This document shows, piece after piece, positions 47,251-58,520 of a stretch of DNA of 64,000 nucleotides. Every line of letters starts with the position of its first letter. Positions within the stretch are counted from its first letter, which is position 1. The notes under the pieces were generated by a model that was not told the origin of the DNA, ran no database searches, and worked only from the letters and a program-made list of their open reading frames with translations. Both the position numbers and the translations under genes were made by a program. This DNA is from Inia geoffrensis (lineage: Eukaryota > Chordata > Mammalia > Artiodactyla > Iniidae), in NCBI GenBank assembly GCA_036417435.1, contig CM070919.1:30877318-30941317 (forward strand), in the 5' to 3' direction.

Positions 47251-47829
47251 ATCAGTGAAAGCGTAATAAGTGGAATGCTGGCACCGGAGAAAATACCTTG
47301 CTTGAGAAAACTCTCTATTAAAAACAATACAATTACTTTGCACAGGAAACATTTTCAATATTAGATATGATGGCTGATTCTCAAATAGAGCTGGTGGTTG
47401 AAATACTGAACCCAGAATTTACATGCTATAGACCTACCTGTATACACAAAGAAGCATTTCTCATATCCAGTTCCTGTTTGTATTTTCTCACAGTGAATTA
47501 ACACTATGCTTTTACTTTCACGTAGAAAAAAGAAATTACAAGACTTTCTTTTCAACACACTCTGCAACGTGTCTGAAAATTTCAAAGAAAATAAAAGCTC
47601 TTGAGATAAGTCTACATTTTTAAAAAATGATATATGTGCTTAATTTGCTTTCATTTAAACGTTGTGAAGTAAACACAAGCCTTGTTCACTCCACAAAGTG
47701 CACCAAAATAAATAAAGGAAAAAGACCTTAAATAATAAGAAAGAGAGCATGAGAGACAGAGAATTGAGAAGAGAGGCCAAAATAATGGCAGATCCTGGAA
47801 GAGAGATTGACAAGAGATTGACAATGTAT
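47250..47829. other. GPM6A intron 1, nothing recognised
   Basis: No gene or clear repeat. Confidence 0.4.
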
Positions 47830-47849
47830 TCACTGATAAATTTTTCCCA

Positions 47850-48790
47850 ACATCGTTTACCAATGAGTTGATTCTTTCTCTTCCAACCTACCATATCACC
47901 TTTGTCATTATCAAGTATGCACAGAGGTCTGAGTCTGTTTGTGGGCTCTCTATTCTGTTCCACTGGTCTATTGTCTATTGGTCTATCCCCAGGCCTTGGA
48001 ATCTGTCTTGGTTTGTGGTGGAGAAAATTCCCCAAACTTGCTCATCTTCTTATGTGTATCATGCTATTCATGGATGGCTCTATTGCATTAACATATACAT
48101 TTTGGAAACAGTTTGTCTGATTCCACAATTTATTGGGGTTCTGATTGGTTTTTTTTTTTTTTTTTTTTTGCGGCACACGGGCCTCTCACCGCTGTGGCCT
48201 CTCCCATTGAGGAGAACAGGCTCCGGATGCGCAGGCTCAGCGGCCATGGCTCACGGGCCCAGCCGCTCCGCGGCATGTGGGATCTTCCCGGACCGGGGCA
48301 CGAGCCCGTGTCCCCTGCATCGGCAGGCGGACTCTCAACCACTGTGCCACCAGAGAAGCCCCTGATTGGTATTTTTATACTGATTTTGCATCTAGAAAGT
48401 TTGCAAAATTCTTTTTTTGATCCTCTGAATTATTTTGATTCTGGGAATTAGTTTAAGTTTGTGTTGATAATCATCCCATCTGTGAAAATTTTGAGCTTTG
48501 TCTCTTGCTGTTCATTATTTATACCTTTTTACTGACCTTTCTCTTCACTTCACTCTGTCCCTTTACCATTATGTGTGATGCTCGCTATTGGTTTCTCGGT
48601 TATAGAAGGTCTCTTCAATTTTGAATTCCGTAACAGGCTTTTCCCCATCTGTTGAAATAATTTTATGTGTTTTTCTTTTTACCTGCCATTTCAATGTTTT
48701 GTTCAATTTTCAACTAAATGTTTTCCTGAGAAAATTCCAACTGAGTCATACTGTATTTTTTAATACATTGCTGAATTTGTCATGCTAACA
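47850..48790 (-). mobile_element. Decayed L1 ORF2 region, minus orientation, split by a CHR-1
   Basis: Antisense L1 ORF2 blocks: GTGGGCTCTCTATTCTGTTC, CACTGGTCTATTGTCTATTG and TCTATTGCATTAACATATAC. Pieces at 49560-49890 and perhaps 50865-51400 look like the same L1, separated by later insertions. Confidence 0.75.
48150..48361 (-). mobile_element. CHR-1 SINE nested in an L1
   Basis: T tail, GCGGCACACGGGCCTCTCAC through CACCAGAGAAGCCC. The duplication CTGATTGGT (48141-48149 and 48362-48370) is perfect. Confidence 0.96.
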
Positions 48791-48814
48791 TTTTGTTCAA
48801 TGCTTTTGTATGTA

Positions 48815-49500
48815 TCGATTCATTCCACAAATACTTATCAGGGCCTCACCAGGTGCCAGGCACTTCACTAATTGCTGGAACTGTGGAATTAATAAAATAA
48901 ACTGCTGCTCTCGTTCTAGAGGTGGGAAACAGACAATAAACAAGATGCAGAAGTAATATATGTGAGGCTGTGAAAAGTGCAAACAAAGAAAAGCAAAACA
49001 TGAAAGAAGGGTAGGGAATATCAGAATAATTCAGGGAAGGAATAACTGAGATGACATTTTTTTTTCTTTGGGCAGTACGCGGGCCTTCACTGCTGCGGCC
49101 CCTCCCGTTGGCGGAGCACAGGCTCCGGACGCGCAGGCTCAGCGGCCACGGCTCACGGGCCCAGCCGCTCCGCGGCATGTGGGATCTTCTCGGACCGGGG
49201 CATGAACCCGTGTCCCCTGCATCGGCAGGCGGACTCCCAACCACTGCGCCACCAGGGAAGCCCTGAGATGACCTTTTTTTAAAAGGTGGGAAGGAGGTAA
49301 AAGAGGCGGGCAGGAGACTCTCTAGGAGCAGAGGGTTTCCAACAGAGGACAAGTGCATGTGAATGTCCTGAGGCAGGTGTGTGTGGAGCTTATTTGAGGA
49401 AACTCTGAGAAGTCAGGGGCGGTAAAATAGATTGAAGCTGAAACAAAAGAACATGAGATGAGATGATGAGATGAAACATGCAGTGGGTTAGGACAGGGAT
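48815..49500 (-). mobile_element. L2 fragment, minus orientation, split by a CHR-1
   Basis: ATTCCACAAATACTTATCAG, CACCAGGTGCCAGGCACTTC, GAAACAGACAATAAACAAGA and GTCCTGAGGCAGGTGTG are antisense L2 blocks in order. Confidence 0.75.
49056..49262 (-). mobile_element. CHR-1 SINE nested in an L2
   Basis: T tail, GGGCAGTACGCGGGCCTTCA through CACCAGGGAAGCC. The duplication CTGAGATGAC (49046-49055 and 49263-49272) is perfect. Confidence 0.95.
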
Positions 49501-49559
49501 GTTAATGAATGTGACTGGCATCTAATGTTTGCTTTCTTGCTTTGAAATCAAGTTTATAC

Positions 49560-49890
49560 TAAGCCTGGTAAGGTGAGCTCCGTTTTCTACACCCTGGGGT
49601 TGTTCCCATCAGGTTTAGCTGCATAAGAAATATTTGGTAGAACCAGCCGGTAAAACCATCCGGGCCACTTGTGTACTTTACGGGAAGAAGTTTACTGATC
49701 TAATTAGTTACAGAACTAATCAAATTTTCTATTTCTTCTTAAGTCTAATAAGTTTGCTAATAAGTTCAGTGTTGTAGGCATTTGTAAACTTATTATAAGA
49801 TTTAAAACTTATGATGAAGTTTTATGTAACTTTTATAGTATTTTTAACTTATTCATCACCTGCATATATTTCCTTTTGTTTTCCCTGGTG
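49560..49890 (-). mobile_element. Decayed L1 ORF2 fragment, minus orientation
   Basis: TTGGTAGAACCAGCCGGTAA and AACCATCCGGGCCACTTGTG correspond to the antisense L1 ORF2 region. Confidence 0.6.
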
Positions 49891-50019
49891 ATTTCAGTTC
49901 CCTCCCTTCTTTCCCTTTTTCCTTCCTTCTTTCCTGCCTTCCAGCCTCTCTGACCCCACCTCTCTTTCCTCCTCTTTCTCTCTTTTCTTTCTCTATTCTT
50001 AAAGTGCATCAGTCAGAAT

Positions 50020-50370
50020 AGCATGGGTTTTGTCCTATGTTTGCTACCCCCAAAAAATCAGTGACTTCAAACGTCACATTTTATTTTTCAATCAGATGAT
50101 AATATTTCCATCCAAGGTTAGTAGTGGGGTTCTCTGACCATTCAGAAACTCAGGCTGATGAAGGGGATGTTACTTTGAGCATATTGCCAGTCGTCACATC
50201 AAAAGTAAAAACATCAGGAAAGTCTCACTCTGACAAATATCCGAGGCTGCAATGATGGTGCTATTTCTACTCGCAATCCAATGCCTAGAAAGTCACATGC
50301 CTCCCCTCAATCACACAGAACAAAAAGTGCAATTCTACCATGTTTGCACAGGACAGGGGTCCATAAATAC
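50020..50370 (-). mobile_element. Probable old LTR fragment, minus orientation
   Basis: Has the look of an antisense LTR (AATCAGTGACTTCAAACGTC, TCAATCACACAGAACAAAAA), but the family is not resolved. Confidence 0.3.
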
Positions 50371-50486
50371 TTAGGCAATAGCCTTAATGGCTATTGTAAT
50401 AAGTAATGCCAATGGGTTTTCAATATTATTATTCTTTTCAAATAACTCATTTTGCATGATTACTCTATGCTTCCTTAATTTCTGTT

Positions 50487-50849
50487 TTTTGTTTTTTGTT
50501 TTTTTTAAGTTACTCTTTTACTTATTTATTGGCTGCATTGGGTCTTCATTGCTGCGTGTGGGCTTTCTCTAGTTGTGGTGAACGGGGGCTGTTCTTCGTT
50601 GTGTACGGGCTTCTCACTGTGGTGGCTTTTCTTGTTGCGGAGCATGGGGTCTTGGCGTGTGGGCTTCAGCAGTTGTGGCACGTGGGCTCAGCAGTTGTGG
50701 CTCACGGGCTCTAGAGCGCAGGCTCAGTAGCTATGGTGCATGGGCTTAGTTGCTCCGCAGCATGTGGGATCTTCCCGGACCAGGGCTCGAACCCGTGTCC
50801 CCTGCATTGGCAGGCGGATTCTTAACCACTGCGCCACCAGGGGAGTCCT
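50487..50849 (-). mobile_element. Longer CHR-family SINE (CHR-2-like), minus orientation
   Basis: ATTGGCTGCATTGGGTCTTC to GCGCCACCAGGGGAGTCC. An approximate duplication TTAATTTCTGTT flanks it (50475-50486 and 50850-50861). More decayed than most CHR-1 copies here. Confidence 0.9.
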
Positions 50850-50864
50850 TTAATTTCTGTTCTT

Positions 50865-51406
50865 AAATTACCTCTTTTGTTTTCACTTTCTGTGAAATAC
50901 ACCCCAAAATGGGTGTATTTTGCTCTACATTTCATCATGTCTTGAGATGGATGCTGAGCTATTCATCTTTAGCCTTTCTTCTTTTCTAATACAAACATTT
51001 AAAGAGATACGGTTCCATTCTAAGTTTGCTTGAGTGAGTTCCACAAGTTCTAATTTGTAAACTTTTCATTGTTGTTCAGTTATAAGAATTTTCTAAAGCC
51101 TATTGTGATTTGTTTCTGAAACATAATTTATTTATATATTTGTTTTCTTTGATTTTTTTTTTTTTTTTAGTTTCCAAATACATGAGGCTTTTTTTTCTAT
51201 TTTTTGGCATGTTTTGTGTCTGTATCTTAATTGCATGGTTGTTACGTAGAAAAAATGGCTTACGGGGCAGCAGTCTTTTGGAATTTATGATGATTTCCTT
51301 TAGGTCAAAATTTAGACTTGAGTTTTCTCAGTCTCTAAAAGTAGCAGAAATTAAGGTCACAAACTCACAGGAAACCTGGCCTGTGAGCTGTCACAGATTC
51401 TGAGGC
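50865..51406 (-). mobile_element. Possible decayed L1 ORF2 sequence, minus orientation
   Basis: TTTAGCCTTTCTTCTTTTCT followed by AATACAAACATTTAAAGA resembles antisense L1 ORF2. The right part is weak. Confidence 0.4.
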
Positions 51407-51421
51407 AAATTTTCCCCCCTC

Positions 51422-51628
51422 GGGCTTCCCTGGTAGCGCAGTGGTTGAGAGTCCGCCTGCCGATGCAGGGGACACGGGTTCGTGCCCCGGTCCGGGAGGA
51501 TCCCACATGCTGTAGAGCGGCTGGGCCCGTGAGCCATGGCCGCTGAGCCTGCGCGTCAGGAGCCTGTGCTCTGCAACGGGAGGGGCCACAGCAGTGAGAG
51601 GCCCGTGTACCACAAAAAAAAAAAAAAA
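51422..51628 (+). mobile_element. CHR-1 SINE with a perfect 15-bp target duplication
   Basis: GGGCTTCCCTGGTAGCGCAG to GTGTACCAC plus an A run. The duplication AAATTTTCCCCCCTC (51407-51421 and 51629-51643) is identical. Confidence 0.97.
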
Positions 51629-51644
51629 AAATTTTCCCCCCTCA

Positions 51645-52285
51645 ACCCACCCAAGGTAAAGGACAGGTAACTTTTTTCTGTCCTACACAGATATTTTGTC
51701 ATCATTGCTATTCTCTTTATGTTTTGTTTCATCTCATTTTGTTTTCATTGTTTAGGCTTCTGCAAAAGACTTTTATAGAGTCTTGAATGTTGTATTGTAT
51801 ATCTCAAGTTGATTCCCTGTCTAGGAACCCTGGCTATTTCCTAATCCCTGCTTCCAGGACATCACACGTAAAGCCAAGAAGACCAGAACATCAAAGTGAC
51901 CACAGAGCCTGCCGTTAGCTCAAAGCTACCTTGCTTATCCCTTTGAACCCCTCTTTTACCTTATTTTTGGCTTCTGAGGATGCTGCTTACTCTCTTGCAA
52001 GTGTACCAATGTATACTTTCATAAGTAAATATATTTTCGTTATATCTACATGTTAAATATGTATATTTTAAATACACACACATATTAATTCCACAATTTA
52101 AACTGCTTTACAAAAGCAAAGTTTTCTATGTTTTTCAGTCGACCATACTGCTGCGAGTTCACTCTTTATTACAAAGGGACAACAAAAGATCCCTAGGTAT
52201 TTGAGGAACACCTCCAACTTGGAAGAAGGAAACAAAAATAAATAAACACAAAGGGAGCTCAGAGAAATGAGAGGCAAAGCAGGCA
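51645..52285. other. GPM6A intron 1, nothing recognised
   Basis: No gene or clear repeat. Confidence 0.4.
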
Positions 52286-52338
52286 GCACGCACGCACGTG
52301 CGCGTGCGTGCACACACACACGCACACACACACACACA
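52286..52338. repeat. Alternating purine-pyrimidine CG/CA tract
   Basis: Starts CACGCACGCACGTGCGCGTG and continues into (CA)n, giving about 50 bp of nearly unbroken alternating purine-pyrimidine. The first 24 bases are close to an inverted repeat. Confidence 0.9.
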
Positions 52339-52380
52339 TTCCTATATTCCCCTAGGATATAATTAAACACACTATATTCT

Positions 52381-52588
52381 TTTTTTTTTTTTTTTTGCAG
52401 TACGCCGGCCTCTCACCTTTGCGGCCTCTCCTGCCGCGGAGCACAGGCTCCGGACGCGCAGGCCCAGCAGCCATGGCCCACGGGCCCAGCCGCTCCGCGG
52501 CATGTGGGATCTTCCCGGACCGGGGCACGAACCCGCGTCCCCTGCATCGGCAGGCGGACTCTCAACCACTGCGCCACCAGGGAAGCCC
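52381..52588 (-). mobile_element. CHR-1 SINE, minus orientation
   Basis: T tail, GCAGTACGCCGGCCTCTCAC through CACCAGGGAAGCCC. The 16-bp duplication AAACACACTATATTCT / AAACACACTGTATTCT has one mismatch. Confidence 0.96.
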
Positions 52589-52604
52589 AAACACACTGTA
52601 TTCT

Positions 52605-52969
52605 TGAAGTAAGAGTGGATGCTAAAAATAGGTAACTGCAAAAAATTAAAAGCTCTTATTAAGTAAGAATATGATGGCAGAAGTTTAAGATTTAATGGAT
52701 GGGCTAAAAGACCAAGAAAAGGAAATCTATGTCAAAGAACAAAAAGATGGAGATGGAAATTGGACAGAAACGATGAGCAACTTAGAAGATCAGCTGAAGT
52801 CCAATTTCGACCTTCAAAGAGAATGAGGTCCATCAAGAAAACCAGAGAAAATGAAGACTAGCCAGCCAATCATCAAAGACTATGAAACAGGAGATCAACT
52901 CTGGAATTGAAGATCGCGCATCTCTAGATGGACAGGACTTTTCTTCGTGGGCTGGTTTCCTGGTCCTTA
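52605..52969. other. GPM6A intron 1, purine-rich sequence of unknown origin
   Basis: A/G-rich stretch that may be a decayed L1 or HAL1 ORF1 part. Not assigned. Confidence 0.3.
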
Positions 52970-53004
52970 CACACACACACACACATACACACACGCACAC
53001 ACAC
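52970..53004. repeat. (CA)n microsatellite
   Basis: About 17 CA units with CATA and CACG interruptions. Confidence 0.9.
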
Positions 53005-53379
53005 CACTGCTTCCCCTACAGCCACGCGATACCAAGAAGAAGAGGAGCCTGGGACGGGATGTGTGGCTCTTCCCATTACAGCAAGTGGGGTCATGGAAAC
53101 AAGTGTCTTAGACAAAGCCATCGTCAGACGAGGGAAATGGGAAGTTATCCACTAAAGGGAAAGCAGATGGCTTTTCAGAGGACTGTTTCTGAAGACTTGT
53201 AACAATGCCATTTGGCCTTAGGATCCTTAAGTGTCGGTGGAAATCTTAGTGGCGTGAAGCCAACCTCACTTTCTCTTATCCCATTATACAAGGAAACATG
53301 TCCCGTGCGTGGAAACAGTATAGCCACCATTAAGTCAAGACTCTGCTGTACTAGGTTTATTTCACATGCTCATTCCATT

Positions 53380-53530
53380 GTTCCGTGTCTTGCTAGCAAC
53401 ACGGGCACCAAATCACTCTATCAATATACAGTGAATGTTTTAAGCACCTACTAGTTCTACATCCTGAGTCTACAGGAGTGACCAAAAATATGATCTCTAC
53501 CTACAAGTAGTGAGAAACAAATAAGCGTAC
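53380..53530 (-). mobile_element. L2 fragment, minus orientation
   Basis: AGTGAATGTTTTAAGCACCT, ACTAGTTCTACATCCTGAGT and CTACAGGAGTGACCAAAAAT follow the antisense L2 end. Confidence 0.45.
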
Positions 53531-55140
53531 ATACTAGTGGGAAATAAAATTAGAACTTTCTTGCACCTTTCCACAAAGTTTTCCAAGAATATTCTACCTG
53601 AATATTTAGTATTGTTGTGATGTCGTGCATGTTCATATTCATCGACAAACCAGAAAGAGTGGCAGTGGCCTTGGAGTTCAAAGTTATTCAGCGAATAGTG
53701 GAAAAATGCCCTTGGTGGGAAGTGTAGTATACTCGAAAGAGAAGCAATAAGGTCAGAGTTCAAAATTGTGCTTGTGAAGAATTTTTTATACTGTAAAGTT
53801 TATAGCAAACAGAATTTCTAACACTATCCCTCTGATTAACGACATCATCATCTAAACTTTTAAAGCCTCCTAGAATATAGCTCCAATAATCCCCCAATAT
53901 TATTGAAATGCTATTAACATTTATTTAAATATAGTCTTGGCCTAAACAAAGTACAGAGTTAAATATTTGAATAATTCAGGACCAAGTGGGATTATCAAGA
54001 ATACAAATGAACAGAACAGGTTTTAAATTGAAAGATTTTAGTCATTGCTACAGTACTATATGCTTAAACAAATCAGTTCCTAATTTTAAAAGGAACATCT
54101 TGGTGAAGGGAAAGAATACGCAGAGTTTGGAGATATTCTTTACACCCTCCTAAATTTGTGGCTGGGTACCAAAAGCACCAGGGATTTTCTCAAAAACAGA
54201 GATCCTAGAATCCCCTCCATTGAAAACTTTGCTGTTTTTATCAAGTACCTCAGCTGTTTCTGATGTACAGATGTAACAGCATACAGAAACCACGTAGTAT
54301 TATATAAAATCATATTGAATATCTAACCTACTTTAAAACAAGTTGATAAACCAGATATACATGTAATACAGGGATTAAGAAGGATTCACTCTAGGAATGT
54401 GGTACAAATTATTAAACAAAGTATGCAGTTTATAACTAAATGACATTGATAAGAATTGTTTTTGAACGGTTCCAATGCATCAGAAACAGTGCCACGACTT
54501 TTAATGTACTGATGGATGTCATCTCCACAGTAACCCTACGAAGCGGGTATAACTCCATACGGGTAATTTCTCAAATGATTATTGAGGGCTGGTATTGAAA
54601 AGTATGTGAAAGCCTGTGTATAGTGAATTTTCCAGAAGAATAATGACATTTTCCTTTTAAAAATGTTTTTATTATGGACATTTTTATAATATGATTATTT
54701 ACAACTCAAGAGTTTAAAAAAATATATCACTAATTATAGAACAATCTTTACTGGTCAACATGACTTAGCAAGAATGTTTTGATTAATTAAACTCATTTCC
54801 CTAAGGCAGAAAAGCTAATTGTTTCAGTAATGATTAGAACCATGCTCTTCAGACTGTGATAAATAAGCCCTTAGGATCAGGGAGCAGTCAGGTGGAGAAA
54901 GGCTTCTGAGGTGCAATCAGAGCAATCCCTGGAAGGTAAAAAAGTGGGGCCCCCAAACTGGTCTGAGTTGCAGACACCTGGGAGGTGTTTGCAGAACACA
55001 TCTTCCTTGTTCAGATGATGGTCCGAGATCCAGTTAAAACCCTCACCTTCCCCTGTAAGGAATGAGCCAGTCAACCTACATATCAGCGTGGCTGTGTCCT
55101 CACAACACTCAGGCCTATGTTCAAACACATGCCGTTTGTT
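53531..55140. other. GPM6A intron 1, mostly unassigned
   Basis: One probable antisense MIR trace at about 54470-54580 (CATCTCCACAGTAACCCTAC). Otherwise no gene or repeat recognised. Confidence 0.4.
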
Positions 55141-55144
55141 TGTT

Positions 55145-55470
55145 TTGGGGGTTATCCATTGCTGCCTGAGCCATCCCGAAGATGTGTTAGCTTAAGACGA
55201 AAATATATTACAATTTCTCATAGTTGCATGGGTTTATTGGACCCCGATGGACAGTTTTCACTTGGGATCATTCAAGCTCTTGCAGCCAAAAGATGAACGG
55301 GGTCAGGAGTCATCTGATTCTTTGACTGAGCTGGTTCCTCCACCTGCATTTGTCATCAAGCACCCCAGCTAGCACTCCTGCAAAGCTGAGGACTTCCTAG
55401 GAATATCTCATTTCCGGTGGCCTCTCCCAGAGGCTGCTTAAGCTGTCTCACAGCAAGGTGAGGCCTAATG
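55145..55470 (-). mobile_element. Probable old LTR fragment, minus orientation
   Basis: Antisense LTR-like composition (TTATCCATTGCTGCCTGAGC, AATTTCTCATAGTTGCATGG, GGCCTCTCCCAGAGGCTGCT). Family not resolved. Confidence 0.35.
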
Positions 55471-55698
55471 GATGGCTTCTATCAAAGCAGGAACTCCCAG
55501 ACAGAAAAAGCAAAAATTTCCAGTCTTCTTAAAGGCTGAGCTCAGAAATGGGCCACGTTGTACTGTCAGAATAGTTACAGGCAGCGCAGATTCTCCAGTG
55601 CAGGGAAACTGACTCCAAGCCAGGATGGGAGGAGTGGTAAAGAATTCGCAGCCATCTGCAATCTGCCACGAGATCATCCAGTTTAAAACTGAACCTTC

Positions 55699-55910
55699 GG
55701 GCTTCCCTGGTGGCGCAGTGGTTGAGAGTCCGCCTGCCGATGCAGGGGACGCGGGTTCGTGCCCCCGTCCGGGAGGATCCCACATGCCGCGGAGCGGCTG
55801 CGCCTGTGACCCACGGGCGCTGACCCTGCGCGTCCGGAGCCTGTGCTCCGCAACGGGAGAGGCCACAACACTGAGGGGTCCGCGTACCGCAAAAAAACAA
55901 AACAAAACAA
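55699..55910 (+). mobile_element. CHR-1 SINE with a perfect 14-bp target duplication
   Basis: GGGCTTCCCTGGTGGCGCAG through CCGCGTACCGC with an AAAAC tail. The duplication AAAACTGAACCTTC (55685-55698 and 55911-55924) is identical. Confidence 0.97.
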
Positions 55911-55924
55911 AAAACTGAACCTTC

Positions 55925-56638
55925 TACCCCAAGGATCACTTTGTTTTTGTCCAGGACACTCATTGACATATGACACACTTTTTATCTAATTTGTTGACTT
56001 TATTGAACCTCTTCGCCAAAATGAAAAAGCTGTGAAGTCAAAAATTTCTGGGTTGTGTTCATTTTGTATGCCTGCTTCCTAGAACAGAATCACACATGGT
56101 AGATGCTCAATTCACATGTGTTGCATAAATGAATTAATTGGAACATCTGTCCCCAAAACCAGTTAGGACAGTTGAGAGAGAGGTCATTAGCTCCAAACCT
56201 TCCACCATGTTTACCCTGCAGACAAACGTCAGAATAATGAAAATTTCCTACTTTGTGACCAAGAAGAGAAACTTGGGGAATACAAATTGGTTGCAACATT
56301 GTTTTTCCTTTTTTTTTTTGTCCCATATCTTAAAAAAAAAAACAGCTTATTTTTGTTTTGAAATAACTGGTAAAGAGTTATTTATGCAGGTTTGCAGGGG
56401 AGATAAGTAACAAGCCTTCCTGTAATGTATTATCATAATTTTGTAGAAGAAAAAACTGGGATTAGGATACTCATCATACAGTATCATATGAGTAAGTACC
56501 TGCCAGTGCTTGGGTTTGTACTAAATATATGTCTGTAAAATATATTTGCTTTAATAATACACCACACTGAGGATTATCAATGTGACTCTCCACCAAACAA
56601 AATAAAAACACATACTTTTAGATCGAGAACAACAAAGT
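55925..56638. other. GPM6A intron 1, nothing recognised
   Basis: No gene or clear repeat. Confidence 0.4.
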
Positions 56639-56639
56639 C

Positions 56640-57520
56640 AAATCCAAACTACAATGAGGTATCATCTCACACCAGTCAGAATGGCCATCATCAAAAAGTC
56701 TACAAACAATAAATGCTGGAGAGGGTGTGGAGAAAAACGAACCCTCTTGCACTGTTGGTGGGAACCTAAATTGATACAAGCCACTATGGAGAACAGTATG
56801 GACGTTCCTTAAAAAACTAAAAACAGAACTACCATACGACCCAACAATCCCACTCCTGGGCATATACCCTGAGAAAACCATCATTCAAAAAGAGTCGTGT
56901 ACCACAATGTTCATTGCAGCTCTATTTACAGTAGCCAGGACATGGAAGCCACCTAAGTGTCCATCGACAGAGGAACGGATAAAGAAGATGTGGCACATAC
57001 ATACAATGGAATATTACTCAGCCATAAAAAGAAATGAAATTGACTTATTTGTAGTGAGGTGGATGGACCTAGAGTCTGTCATACCAGAGTGAAGTAAGTC
57101 AGAAAGAGAACAAGAAATACCATATGCAAACACATATATATGGAATCTAAGGGGGGAAAAAAAAATGGTCATGAAGAACCTAGGGGCAAGACGGGAATAA
57201 AGACACAGACCTACTGGAGCATGGACTTGAGGAGACGGAGAGGGGGAAGGGTGAGCTGGGACAAAGCGAGAGAGTGGCATGGACTTATATACACTACCAA
57301 ACGTAAGGTAGATAGCTAGTGGGAAGCGGCCGCATAGCACAGGGAGATCAGCTCGGTGCTTTGTGAGCACCTAGAGGGGTGGGATAGGGAGGGTGGGAGG
57401 GAGACGCAAGAGGGAGGGGATATGGGAACATATGGATATGTATAACTGATTCACTTTGTTATAAAGCAGAAACGAACACACCCTTGTAAAGCAATTATAC
57501 TCCAGTAAAGATGTAAAAAA
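56640..57520 (+). mobile_element. 5'-truncated L1, plus orientation
   Basis: Sense L1 from the ORF2 C-terminal region (CTACAATGAGGTATCATCTC, CAATGGAATATTACTCAGCC) through the 3' UTR to GCAATTATACTCCAGTAAAG and an A-rich tail. A short sense frame keeps ORF2 residues (ALFTVARTWKPPKCPSTEER). Same subfamily in appearance as the copies at 26153 and 28010, opposite strand. Confidence 0.92.
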
Positions 57521-57858
57521 AAAAGAAGAACAAAGAAAGAGTCCACGGAGGATTCTGAGCACTCTACAGTTTAAACAGATAAAACTTAAACTCCAGAGAG
57601 AAGTAGCTGATGATATCGACAATAAAGGTCAAAAGCACCAGCCTCCTAAGCAAACTAATTCAGGAAAAGAGAATAGTGTTTTTCTGAAAGTAATTTAAGA
57701 CATTTACTTGCACTCAGGAAAATTTTACATGATTTTGAAAATATCCGTTAAGTACTGCTGCAAAATATTGTGGTGCCTGGATATGTTTGTTTTTGAAACA
57801 GCTTTGCCTTCCTAATAATGGGTGTATTCTCTGTCTTACCTCACATAACACTAATTCA
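57521..57858. other. GPM6A intron 1, nothing recognised
   Basis: No gene or clear repeat. Confidence 0.4.
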
Positions 57859-57870
57859 AAAGCGGGAGGA

Positions 57871-58207
57871 GGGCTTCCCTGGTGGCGCGGTGGTTGGGAG
57901 TCCGCCTGCCAATGCCGGGGACACGAGTTCGAGCCCTGGTCTGGGAAGATCCCACAGGCCGCGGAGCAACTAAGCCCGTGAGCCACAACTACTGAGCCTG
58001 AGCTCTAGAGCCCGTGAGCCACAACTACGGAGCCCCAGTGCCACAACTATTGAAGCCCGTGCGCCTAGAGCCTGTGCTCTGCAACAAGAGAAGCCACCTA
58101 ATGAGAAGCCCGCGCACTGCAATGAAGAGTAGCCCCCGCTCGCTGCAGCTCCAGAAAAGCCCACATGCAGCAACAAAGGCCCAACACAGCCAAAAAAAAA
58201 AAAAAAA
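57871..58207 (+). mobile_element. Longer CHR-family SINE (CHR-2-like), plus orientation
   Basis: Head GGGCTTCCCTGGTGGCGCGG with a canonical B-box GAGTTCGAGCCC, internal repeats of GAGCCACAACTAC, and the 3' end GGCCCAACACAGCC plus an A run. Duplication AAGCGGGAGGA / AAGCTGGAGGA (57860-57870 and 58208-58218). Confidence 0.93.
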
Positions 58208-58239
58208 AAGCTGGAGGAATTATTTCAAAACGTAAGTGG

Positions 58240-58520
58240 AGCTGTATCACTCTCCTGCTTGAAATCCTTCCCTGACTTTCTATCAGGTTTTCTCACAGTA
58301 CACCTTCCGTCAGCTGCCCGCACACCGGAGTGCCGCTTGTGATCTCTGCAGCGTCACTTCCCACCCGGCGTGGCCGGCGCTGCACACCAGCCGCAATGGC
58401 CACCTTTCAGTGCCTTGAAGACAAGCCTTTGCACCCATGCTGCCCCTCCGACGCTCTCCCTGTGTCAGGCTCCTTCCTCCCCCAAGTCTCCACGTCTCTT
58501 CCTTAGTGAGAATCCCCTTT
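58240..58520 (+). mobile_element. L2 fragment, plus orientation
   Basis: CTCTCCTGCTTGAAATCCTT, TTTGCACCCATGCTGCCCCT and the GC-rich middle fit the 3' part of L2. This explains the local CpG-containing GC peak. Confidence 0.65.

Noticed and set aside
57871..58207. tRNA gene suggested by A- and B-box motifs
   Set aside because: The motifs belong to the tRNA-derived head of a SINE; there is no complete cloverleaf with an acceptor stem, and the unit has a SINE body, A tail and target duplication.
58240..58520. GC-rich stretch considered as a promoter or first exon of GPM6A
   Set aside because: The sequence follows the L2 consensus, which explains its composition; no suitable start codon with a donor in the right phase was seen.
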